Source: Acidobacteriota bacterium
GTDB taxonomy: Bacteria; Acidobacteriota; Blastocatellia; UBA7656
Length of the DNA: 64,000 nt
Direction: 5' to 3'
Assembly: GCA_040754075.1 (NCBI GenBank)
Contig: JBFMDH010000013.1
Span: 81,108-145,107 of the forward strand
The notes beneath the pieces were generated by a model. It was not told the origin of the DNA, did no database searches, and saw only the letters and a program-made list of their open reading frames with translations. Each line of letters begins with the position of its first letter. The first letter of the stretch is position 1. Positions 1 through 7,069 of this stretch are shown piece after piece. Position numbers and translations under genes: made by a program.

Positions 1-38
1 CGTGAAAATCGAAGAGGCGATTGTTAGCCGATTGAAAC

Positions 39-77
39 ATGGCTTTCATACCTCTCCCCCATTTGCAAAGTGCGCAC
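39..77 (+). repeat. Spacer 1, identical to spacer at 1311-1349
   Basis: This 39-nt spacer, starting ATGGCTTTCATACC and ending AAAGTGCGCAC, is repeated without change at 1311-1349 (spacer 18). With the flanking repeats this makes 113 bp of identity in one array. Confidence 0.95.
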
Positions 78-189
78 GTGAAAATCGAAGAGGCGATTGT
101 TAGCCGATTGAAACTTGATGGTAATCAATCAAATGTCAGCGGGTTGACATATGTGAAAATCGAAGAGGCGATTGTTAGCCGATTGAAAC

Positions 190-227
190 GAGCCAGGAGA
201 CCAAACGTGAAGCGGAATACGCTCCGA
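190..227 (+). repeat. Spacer 3, identical to spacer at 1082-1119
   Basis: This 38-nt spacer, starting GAGCCAGGAGACC and ending ATACGCTCCGA, recurs exactly at 1082-1119 (spacer 15). The two duplicated spacers appear in opposite order in the two places: first, gap of one spacer, third; then fifteenth, gap of two spacers, eighteenth. Confidence 0.95.
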
Positions 228-2146
228 GTGAAAATCGAAGAGGCGATTGTTAGCCGATTGAAACGCCGGGAGCCATCATGAGACTGATTAGGGCATCATC
301 CAGTGAAAATCGAAGAGGCGATTGTTAGCCGATTGAAACGTGGAGTTGAGTATCCACCACCAACCGTGTCTCGCGCCGGTGAAAATCGAAGAGGCGATTG
401 TTAGCCGATTGAAACCCAACGTCCCCTCTTCGATCTCAAAGATCCTTATCGTGTGAAAATCGAAGAGGCGATTGTTAGCCGATTGAAACGACAGAATTGC
501 TTCCAACTTCGTGCGTATCTTTTCCCGTGAAAATCGAAGAGGCGATTGTTAGCCGATTGAAACACAATTACAGCTACTACACTACTGTCTTCATCTGAAG
601 TGAAAATCGAAGAGGCGATTGTTAGCCGATTGAAACGATGCCTGTGCGCATCCGTGTAGGAGCCTCCTTTCGGGTGAAAATCGAAGAGGCGATTGTTAGC
701 CGATTGAAACGTGGGTGATTCTTCTAAACGTCATCCTTCTCGTCGGTGTGAAAATCGAAGAGGCGATTGTTAGCCGATTGAAACGCAAATTGCGGCAATT
801 CGTTCGGGGATCATATAGTCCGAGTGAAAATCGAAGAGGCGATTGTTAGCCGATTGAAACGAAACTGGCTGCATAACCTGTCAATTGAACTCACGCGTGA
901 AAATCGAAGAGGCGATTGTTAGCCGATTGAAACATGGAGAAGACTCCATTCTTGCCATAGTCTTCACTTCGTGAAAATCGAAGAGGCGATTGTTAGCCGA
1001 TTGAAACATGCCCGACGGGCTGAGAGAAAATAATCAGCAAGACTGTGAAAATCGAAGAGGCGATTGTTAGCCGATTGAAACGAGCCAGGAGACCAAACGT
1101 GAAGCGGAATACGCTCCGAGTGAAAATCGAAGAGGCGATTGTTAGCCGATTGAAACGACGATAACCGCTATCCACGATAGATGAATTTTCATTTTTTTGT
1201 GAAAATCGAAGAGGCGATTGTTAGCCGATTGAAACCTTATGGCCTTCCGTGCATCTGGGAAACCCTGACTATCGTGAAAATCGAAGAGGCGATTGTTAGC
1301 CGATTGAAACATGGCTTTCATACCTCTCCCCCATTTGCAAAGTGCGCACGTGAAAATCGAAGAGGCGATTGTTAGCCGATTGAAACACCTACAACATTTC
1401 ACAAATCTGCTGACGATGACGGCCGGTGAAAATCGAAGAGGCGATTGTTAGCCGATTGAAACATGACCAGAAAAGCTATTCCTATTAGCACAGGATCCGT
1501 GAAAATCGAAGAGGCGATTGTTAGCCGATTGAAACCCTGCGGTTCTACTGCCGCCTGCGATTCTTGTTGATCCTGTGAAAATCGAAGAGGCGATTGTTAG
1601 CCGATTGAAACTTGACATTCAAAGGCCAGAAGCACACTTTGTCTTCGTGAAAATCGAAGAGGCGATTGTTAGCCGATTGAAACAAGATATCGCATTGTAG
1701 AGGAGACGCGGACGCCCCTGTGAAAATCGAAGAGGCGATTGTTAGCCGATTGAAACACGTTATGGCCGGGAAAGAACTGCCGAGCAACGTCATGGGTGAA
1801 AATCGAAGAGGCGATTGTTAGCCGATTGAAACGCTATCGTGCATGGCGCGTTCAGGAATCCTTGCTCGTCGTGAAAATCGAAGAGGCGATTGTTAGCCGA
1901 TTGAAACCGGGATTTACCCTGCTCAAAAATGCGAAATTCATCTGCGTGAAAATCGAAGAGGCGATTGTTAGCCGATTGAAACTCGATTCTAACGCTTGCC
2001 GCTTGCGCTTTTAACGCTTGCAGTGAAAATCGAAGAGGCGATTGTTAGCCGATTACCCACATTTTTTTCCAAGTCAATCCACCTGCCAATTTTCTGCGTA
2101 AATCTTTCGAGAAAACCCGACAACCTGATTTTGATGGAGGCAGCGC

Positions 2147-2869
2147 ATGGCACAGACGCAAACCCAAAACTCTTCCGCAGAAAAAATTACTGCACCGACG
2201 CAAACCAAATCCCGCATCTCGAAATGGAAAATCGTTCTGGCTCTGGCAATCATTCTGCTCGCCTATATCGCTTATGATCTATTTGCGCCGCGCCACTCGA
2301 AACTCCGCCAGTTCAATGCCGATGAAGTCGCCCGTCTTGAAACCGCCATGTGGCGTTCCTATTACGCCAAAGAGCGGGTCAAACTGTTCACCCAAATGTC
2401 CGAACTCCTCAGAACTCAGTACAACCTGCCGCTGGCGCGCTCGAACACCGTCGCTTATCAAGCCGCCAAAGCCGCTTTTGTCTTTAAAGACGGGCGCAAT
2501 CGCGCCGATTATGAAAAGGCGCTACCCAATTTAATCAATTACTACACCTCGATTCATCAGGTCAGCGATATTGATTTCGATATTGAAAAAGCGGCAAAGC
2601 TGGAATTGGAATGGTGGATTATTCACCGCGAAAGAAAACAGCATAAACCCGGCGACCTGGAACTCGCGCTTGCCGAGTTGCCCGCAGAAATTTATCGCAT
2701 TCCCACAGACCAATTGCTCGAACACGCGCGGCTTCGCGCCGAAGCCATGACCATACGCGACGACCGCGCCGAAGCCGGGGGCGTCAGCGAAGAAGATTGG
2801 CAACGCATCGGCGAACTCCTAAAAGCCTCGTGGAAATCTTTGCACACCGCAGTTCAACCAGCGCCCTGA
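2147..2869 (+). CDS. Membrane-anchored protein of unknown function
   Basis: A 240-residue protein with a good ribosome site (GGAGG about 8 bases before the ATG). A polar, Gln/Thr-rich N-terminus of about 25 residues is followed by one hydrophobic segment (about 28-46, IVLALAIILLAYIAYDLF) and a mostly helical soluble part rich in Glu, Arg and Leu. No signal peptidase site is obvious, so it is probably a single-pass protein with its C-terminus outside the cytoplasm. I do not recognise the family. It lies 90 bp past the broken CRISPR repeat, on the trailer side, and nothing in it resembles a Cas protein. Confidence 0.8.
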   Translation: MAQTQTQNSSAEKITAPTQTKSRISKWKIVLALAIILLAYIAYDLFAPRHSKLRQFNADEVARLETAMWRSYYAKERVKLFTQMSELLRTQYNLPLARSNTVAYQAAKAAFVFKDGRNRADYEKALPNLINYYTSIHQVSDIDFDIEKAAKLELEWWIIHRERKQHKPGDLELALAELPAEIYRIPTDQLLEHARLRAEAMTIRDDRAEAGGVSEEDWQRIGELLKASWKSLHTAVQPAP

Positions 2870-2967
2870 CCCTTTTGGCGATTGAATGCCGAAAAAATTG
2901 CCTGATACAAAAACTCTATCGGCAGGCGCGGGATTGAGCAGGCATTGCAGGGAGGGTTTTATGGAGT

Positions 2968-2985
2968 GCGGTGACTAGTCACCGC
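2968..2985. repeat. Perfect 18-bp palindrome
   Basis: The gap 2870-3187 (318 bp) has no gene. It contains GCGGTGACTAGTCACCGC, a perfect palindrome that can form an 8-bp stem. It lies about 100 bp after the stop of the gene at 2147. A short T-run follows, so it may stop transcription from the left, or it may be a dispersed palindromic repeat. A similar GC-rich palindrome is at 38673-38689. Confidence 0.5.
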
Positions 2986-3106
2986 TTTCGATTTGCAGAA
3001 AATCGCTTCCGGGTTCAACGTCTGTTCGTAGGCAAAAGCGAGTCGCGCGCCAAACTTTTATCACACCTCCAGTCTTGATTTCTGAATAATCTGCCGGGAG
3101 GTTCAG

Positions 3107-3147
3107 AATGAAAAATGGCTGGCAGACGAAACCATCTGCCAGCCATT
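3107..3147 (-). terminator. Rho-independent terminator of the sulfotransferase gene
   Basis: A perfect 13-bp stem (AATGGCTGGCAGA with its complement TCTGCCAGCCATT, 8-nt loop, 3114-3147). Read on the minus strand it is followed by a T-run and lies about 40 bp after the stop codon at 3188. Confidence 0.85.
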
Positions 3148-3187
3148 CCCGGGCAACCCATTAGGGTTTATCAAACTCTCGCTAAAC

Positions 3188-4159
3188 TCATAAAAGAGTG
3201 TTAATCACCAATGAGCTTAATGAATCATTCGGTGATTCGACTTTCGCGGATTGTTCAGCCGCCTCTTGCCCCTCGGCTTGCAAACTCTCTTTTTCCCATC
3301 CGAAATCGCTTCCCAAAAATTCGTAGAGTCGTTCGTTATAGGGCGCGAAAAATTTCGCCAACCGTTCGCGCAATTCCGGCTCCATCCGCGAATAACGGCG
3401 CTGTTCAAACGGCTCAAACCGTTTCGGTTGCCAATCCCTTAAACCCAAAAATCCAGTGACCCGCTCATAGACCCGTCGGGTATCGCCATAAAGGTCTTCG
3501 CTCTTTAGCGCCAGAATTTGCTCTTTGGGAAAGATTTCAAACCACGGTTGCAATTGCTCGATATAAATGCCGCGCAGCAAATAAGACATGCCTTTTTCAA
3601 AAGATTCCATCATTGTATGAAAATCCACATGGTGATTGCTCGTTATCAATCTCATCTCATCCAAGACCGCGCGCTCAAACGACCGGGTTTCGGGTTCATG
3701 CATATTGAAATTGGATAATGCGCGATTGATGGGGTTTCTCAGCAAGGCAATCAATTTCACTTCGGGAATATGTTCGCGAATCCGTCGGGGCGCCGCCTGG
3801 CTGTAGATATAATACGGGCTGGCTTCACCGGTTATCAGCCCATTTTTTCGCAGGTATTCGGTCTTCGCAAAATGCGATTTATACCAATCGATCCCCTTAT
3901 CATAAAGGAAATTGAAAAAGTGAATTTCTTTGGTAATCGCCGAATCAACATCCGGGTGCCAGGTCAAATAGTTGTAAAGCGAAGTTGACCCGCTACGTTG
4001 CGCGCCAATGATAATATAGTCCGGCAAAGCATAATCTGCCTTTCCGCTTCTTCTCTGAACCGTTTGCTCGTAAATATAAGTTCTAACCTTTGAAGGAACG
4101 TAAGACTTTAATTGATGAGAGTATTTTTCCAACAACACGTTTCGCTTAGGTTTACTCAT
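3188..4159 (-). CDS. Sulfotransferase family protein (PAPS-dependent)
   Basis: About 323 residues, the usual size for a single-domain bacterial sulfotransferase that moves sulfate from PAPS to a carbohydrate or small acceptor. The 5'-phosphosulfate loop is visible near residues 49-62 (IIGAQRSGSTSLYNYL). The 3'-phosphate motif follows near 139-152 (LLRNPINRALSNF) with its conserved Arg and Ser. It has no signal peptide or membrane segment, so it is cytoplasmic. I chose the ATG at 4159 because GGAGGG lies just upstream; a TTG one codon earlier would add a Met. The acceptor cannot be read from sequence. It is a single gene with its own terminator. Confidence 0.88.
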   Translation of the reverse strand: MSKPKRNVLLEKYSHQLKSYVPSKVRTYIYEQTVQRRSGKADYALPDYIIIGAQRSGSTSLYNYLTWHPDVDSAITKEIHFFNFLYDKGIDWYKSHFAKTEYLRKNGLITGEASPYYIYSQAAPRRIREHIPEVKLIALLRNPINRALSNFNMHEPETRSFERAVLDEMRLITSNHHVDFHTMMESFEKGMSYLLRGIYIEQLQPWFEIFPKEQILALKSEDLYGDTRRVYERVTGFLGLRDWQPKRFEPFEQRRYSRMEPELRERLAKFFAPYNERLYEFLGSDFGWEKESLQAEGQEAAEQSAKVESPNDSLSSLVINTLL

Positions 4160-4365
4160 CAACCCTCCACAAAAAATTAAATTATCCCGTAACAGGTAAT
4201 TGGTTTGGTGAGGTAATTATTTCCACTTCAACTATCAAACAGCTTGGGTGCAAGGCGACTACGTTTTTATTATTCAGGGGGTAAGGGAGAATGAACGGTG
4301 AACGAACAGAGGCAGTTTAAATTCAGCAAACGCGGATGTCAATAATGACCGGGAGTTATCAAATC

Positions 4366-4406
4366 GAAAAACCGGAAAAAGCCTCGTAAAAACTGGCTTT
4401 TTCCGG
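4366..4406 (-). terminator. Rho-independent terminator of the acyl-CoA operon
   Basis: A perfect 12-bp stem (CCGGAAAAAGCC and its complement, 11-nt loop, 4372-4406) followed on the minus strand by TTTTT. It lies directly after the stop at 4420 and closes the five-gene operon that starts at 11095. Confidence 0.88.
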
Positions 4407-4419
4407 TCTCTGCCAAAAA

Positions 4420-5535
4420 TCAATCTTTCGCATCGATGACCAGTTGCGCCAGTTTTTCGCGATGGAAAGTGGCATCTCCCATCATCAATTCATTGGCTTT
4501 GGCGCGTTTATAAAACAGGTGCAGGTTGTGTTCCCAGGTAAACCCGATACCGCCGTGACATTGAATGCCGAGGTTGCCGACTTCACGACCGGCATCCGAA
4601 CAATACGCCTTGGCAATCGACACCGCATTTCTTGAGAGCGGGTCATGTTCGGTGAGCGCCCACGCCGCATAATAAACTGCCGAACGCGAACTTTCCGTAT
4701 ACAGCAACATATCGGCGCAATGATGTTGAACCGCTTGATAAGAACCTATCGGCGCGCCGAATTGCTGCCGGGTTTTGGCATATTCAACTGTGGTATCAAG
4801 CGTCCATTGCATGCCGCCCAACATCTCCGCCGACAGCGCGATTGCCGCAACCCCCATTGAATATTCCAATGCCGCATTGATGCCCGATGCCATCGCGCCT
4901 TCAACGTACACATTATCGAAATCAACCTGGTAAATTTTGCGCGTTGCATCAATGCTCGGCGTCGGCGTAACCTTTACGCCATCAGTTCCCTTTTCAACCG
5001 GCAGAACCATTAAACCTTTTTCGCCGCGCGCCACCACGAGCATTAAATCCGCAACAGCGGCATCATTGACAAACTCTTTGCGCCCGTGAATGCGGAAACC
5101 TTCGCCATCGCGTTCGGCTTTGAGTTGCACCGCCGCCGGGTTCCAATCGGCGCTGGCTTCCAGCAAGGCGACCGTCGCTTTGACATCGCCTGCGGAAATT
5201 CCGTCAAGCCATTTGGCTTTCTGCTCTTCGCTCCCGGCTTTTTCGATTAACGCCGATGCCCAAAGCGTCGAGACGAAAGCGCCCGGCAAACAGGCACGTC
5301 CCATCTCTTCGGCAATCACTGCCATTTCAACCAGTCCCAGTCCGAGTCCGCCATACTGTTCGGGAATAATCAATCCCGTCCACCCCTGGTCAGCAATGGC
5401 GCGCCAGAGGTTGTCATCGTGCGCGGTATCGCTTGCCATCAATTCACGCACACGTTCGGGCGCACACTCACGCGAAAAAAAAGTGCGCGCTGAATCCTGC
5501 AATAATCTTTGTGGTTTACTTAAATCAAAATCCAT
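4420..5535 (-). CDS. Acyl-CoA dehydrogenase, FadE28-like subunit lacking the usual catalytic Glu
   Basis: 371 residues with the acyl-CoA dehydrogenase fold: N-terminal helical domain, middle beta domain, C-terminal helical domain with RQQFGAPIGSYQAVQHH and QCHGGIGFTWEHNLHLFYKRAK. The C-terminus runs on as ANELMMGD and lacks the EGTSEIQR-type segment that carries the catalytic Glu in most family members. This pattern is seen in the non-identical subunits of alpha2beta2 acyl-CoA dehydrogenases of mycobacterial steroid side-chain degradation. Its neighbour at 5709 has the missing motif. The ribosome site AAAGGAC is made by the repeat element just upstream. Inferred role: alpha,beta-desaturation of an acyl-CoA together with the neighbour. 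Confidence 0.88.
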   Translation of the reverse strand: MDFDLSKPQRLLQDSARTFFSRECAPERVRELMASDTAHDDNLWRAIADQGWTGLIIPEQYGGLGLGLVEMAVIAEEMGRACLPGAFVSTLWASALIEKAGSEEQKAKWLDGISAGDVKATVALLEASADWNPAAVQLKAERDGEGFRIHGRKEFVNDAAVADLMLVVARGEKGLMVLPVEKGTDGVKVTPTPSIDATRKIYQVDFDNVYVEGAMASGINAALEYSMGVAAIALSAEMLGGMQWTLDTTVEYAKTRQQFGAPIGSYQAVQHHCADMLLYTESSRSAVYYAAWALTEHDPLSRNAVSIAKAYCSDAGREVGNLGIQCHGGIGFTWEHNLHLFYKRAKANELMMGDATFHREKLAQLVIDAKD

Positions 5536-5708
5536 ACTTTGTCCTTTGTTATTTGTACTTGGTGCTTGGTACTTTGTACTTGGTGTTTGGTACTTGGGGT
5601 TGATTGTTAGCTTGGCTTGAGTATTAAAACTTGCTGAAAATTTTGAACAATCAATTTGTAGCTAACTCAAACGCCAATAGCCAAGCACCAGGTACAAAGT
5701 ACAACCAA
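5536..5708 (-). repeat. Gene-junction heptad element A (inverted arms)
   Basis: The whole gap between two minus-strand genes is filled by about 7-nt units. On the plus strand 5536-5600 reads as variants of GTACTTG, GTGCTTG and GTACTTT. The other arm (5681-5708, CCAAGCACCAGGTACAAAG) is an imperfect reverse complement. An inner pair TTGATTGTT / AACAATCAA adds more stem. On the coding strand it starts directly after the stop of the upstream gene and ends with ACAAAGGACAAAGT before the next ATG, so it supplies the ribosome site. It shares its unit family with element E. Confidence 0.8.
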
Positions 5709-6893
5709 CTATCTGGCATAGCCTTTCGGAAGACCCAACACCCGTTCAGCCACAATGTTGCGTTGAATTTCGCTGGTTCCCGCTTCGATGGTGTTGCCAC
5801 GGGTTCTCAAATACCCGTAGACCCATTTGCCGTCGTCTAAATCCCAGAGTTGCCCGTGCGCGCCGAGGATTTCCATCGCGTCGCGTTGGGTGCGTTGATT
5901 GAGTTCGCTCCAGAAAATTTTCTGAATCGAACCTTCGGGACCCGGTATCGGTGATTTGCTCAATTTGGAGATGGCGCGATTGCTGTTGAGTTTAAATATT
6001 TCCAGTTCCAAATACGCCTGGGCGATTTTCTGGCGGGCAATCGGGTCTTGCGCAATCGGTTTGCCGTTGCGTTGCAAAGTATTCACCTTTTCAACTAAGG
6101 CATCGAGCGTGCGTTTGATTTGAATGTAAATCCCCGCGCCGAGATTGGCGCGTTCATTCATCAACGTAGCGATTGCCGTATGCCAGCCCTTGTTGACTTC
6201 GCCTAACACATTTGCCACAGGGACTCGCACATTGGAGAAGAAAACTTCATTGAATCCCGAATCGCCGGTGATCTGTTTGAGAGGTCGAACCGACACGCCT
6301 TCGCTGTGCATATCAACCAGAAGCGCGGTGATGCCTTTATGTTTCGGCGCTTCAAAATCGGTTCTAACCAGCAATAAACACCAATCGGAAACATGCGCCA
6401 GTGAAGTCCAGATTTTTTGCCCGTTGACGATAAAATGGTCGCCATCGCGCACCGCTTTGGTTCCAAGTCCTGCGACATCGCTTCCGGCATTGGGTTCGGA
6501 AAAGCCCTGACACCAGATTTCTTCGCCGGATAAAATTTTCGGCAAGAAGCGTTTCTTCTGTTCTTCTGTGCCGACTGCAATAATCGTTGGCCCAATCAAA
6601 GAAAGCCCCAGAACATTAATCAACATCGGCGCATTGGCTCTTGCCCATTCTTCTTGAAAGATGGCTTGTTCAATCAAGGTAGCGCCGCGTCCGCCATATT
6701 CTTTTTTCCAGGAAATCCCCGCCCAACCGGCATCATAAACTTTTTTCTGCCAGGCTTTCAGATAAGCCAGCGATTCGGCGTTTTCTTCTTCGTTGAGTCC
6801 CGCGCCTTCAAAGGGCGGCGGAACATTCGCTTCCAGCCAAGCCCTGCACTCGTCGCGAAATTTTTCCTCTTCAGGCGTTAATCGTAAATCCAT
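5709..6893 (-). CDS. Acyl-CoA dehydrogenase, FadE29-like catalytic subunit
   Basis: 394 residues, full-length acyl-CoA dehydrogenase. Seen: the FAD/substrate motif WCQGFSEPNAGSDVAGLGT, the middle-domain segment ITGDSGFNEVFFSNVRVP, and the C-terminal YLRTRGNTIEAGTSEIQRN, in which the Glu of IEAGT is the expected catalytic base. It uses FAD and passes electrons to EtfAB, which is encoded in the same operon. AGGAG lies before the ATG. With the gene at 4420 it forms a FadE28/FadE29-like pair, so a heteromer is likely (inference). Typical substrates of such pairs are branched or ring-attached acyl-CoAs, but plain fatty acids are not excluded. Confidence 0.93.
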   Translation of the reverse strand: MDLRLTPEEEKFRDECRAWLEANVPPPFEGAGLNEEENAESLAYLKAWQKKVYDAGWAGISWKKEYGGRGATLIEQAIFQEEWARANAPMLINVLGLSLIGPTIIAVGTEEQKKRFLPKILSGEEIWCQGFSEPNAGSDVAGLGTKAVRDGDHFIVNGQKIWTSLAHVSDWCLLLVRTDFEAPKHKGITALLVDMHSEGVSVRPLKQITGDSGFNEVFFSNVRVPVANVLGEVNKGWHTAIATLMNERANLGAGIYIQIKRTLDALVEKVNTLQRNGKPIAQDPIARQKIAQAYLELEIFKLNSNRAISKLSKSPIPGPEGSIQKIFWSELNQRTQRDAMEILGAHGQLWDLDDGKWVYGYLRTRGNTIEAGTSEIQRNIVAERVLGLPKGYAR

Positions 6894-6906
6894 AAATTCT
6901 CCTCTT

Positions 6907-7069
6907 TAATGATAGGATTCAGGATACCGGATTCAGGGAAAGGAAAGTATGAAGTAGGAACGATGAATGATGAACAGCAAGCGTTATGTAGTTGTTCATC
7001 ATTTAACATTCCACCTTCATCGTTTCTTCTGCCCCTGACTCCTGAATCCGGTATCCTGAATCCTGTATT
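6907..7069 (-). repeat. Gene-junction heptad element B (23-bp perfect inverted arms)
   Basis: Arms 6915-6937 and 7041-7063 are perfect reverse complements (units GGATTCA, GGATACC, GGATTCA). The inverted relation continues less perfectly inward through units such as GATGAAC. On the coding strand it begins 4 nt after the stop at 7070 and ends just before the AGAGGAG ribosome site of the gene at 6893. It could form a long hairpin in the mRNA between these cistrons. Confidence 0.88.

Larger units (their letters stand above)
2..2054 (+). CRISPR. CRISPR array, 28 repeats / 27 spacers, leader side outside window
   Basis: A 37-nt repeat beginning GTGAAAATCGAAGAGG and ending GCCGATTGAAAC recurs from position 2 onward with no variation seen in the first 27 copies. 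Spacers are 35-42 nt, mostly 36-39. The last copy (2023-2054) loses its final GAAAC, which marks the old, trailer end, so the leader and acquisition end lie left of base 1. Repeats ending ATTGAAAC usually give an 8-nt 5' crRNA tag, which agrees with plus-strand transcription. No cas gene is in the window, so the type (I or III are both possible for such a repeat) cannot be set. Long reading frames across the array are products of the repeat and are not genes. Confidence 0.98.

Noticed and set aside
39-2014. Several long reading frames across the CRISPR array on both strands (repeat reads as VKIEEAIVSRLK)
   Set aside because: The 37-nt repeat plus a 38-nt spacer is a multiple of three and has no stop in some frames, so open frames arise without being genes.
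2147-2869. Gene next to the array as a Cas or CRISPR-associated protein
   Set aside because: It is at the trailer end, and its single membrane helix plus featureless helical part match no Cas family I know.
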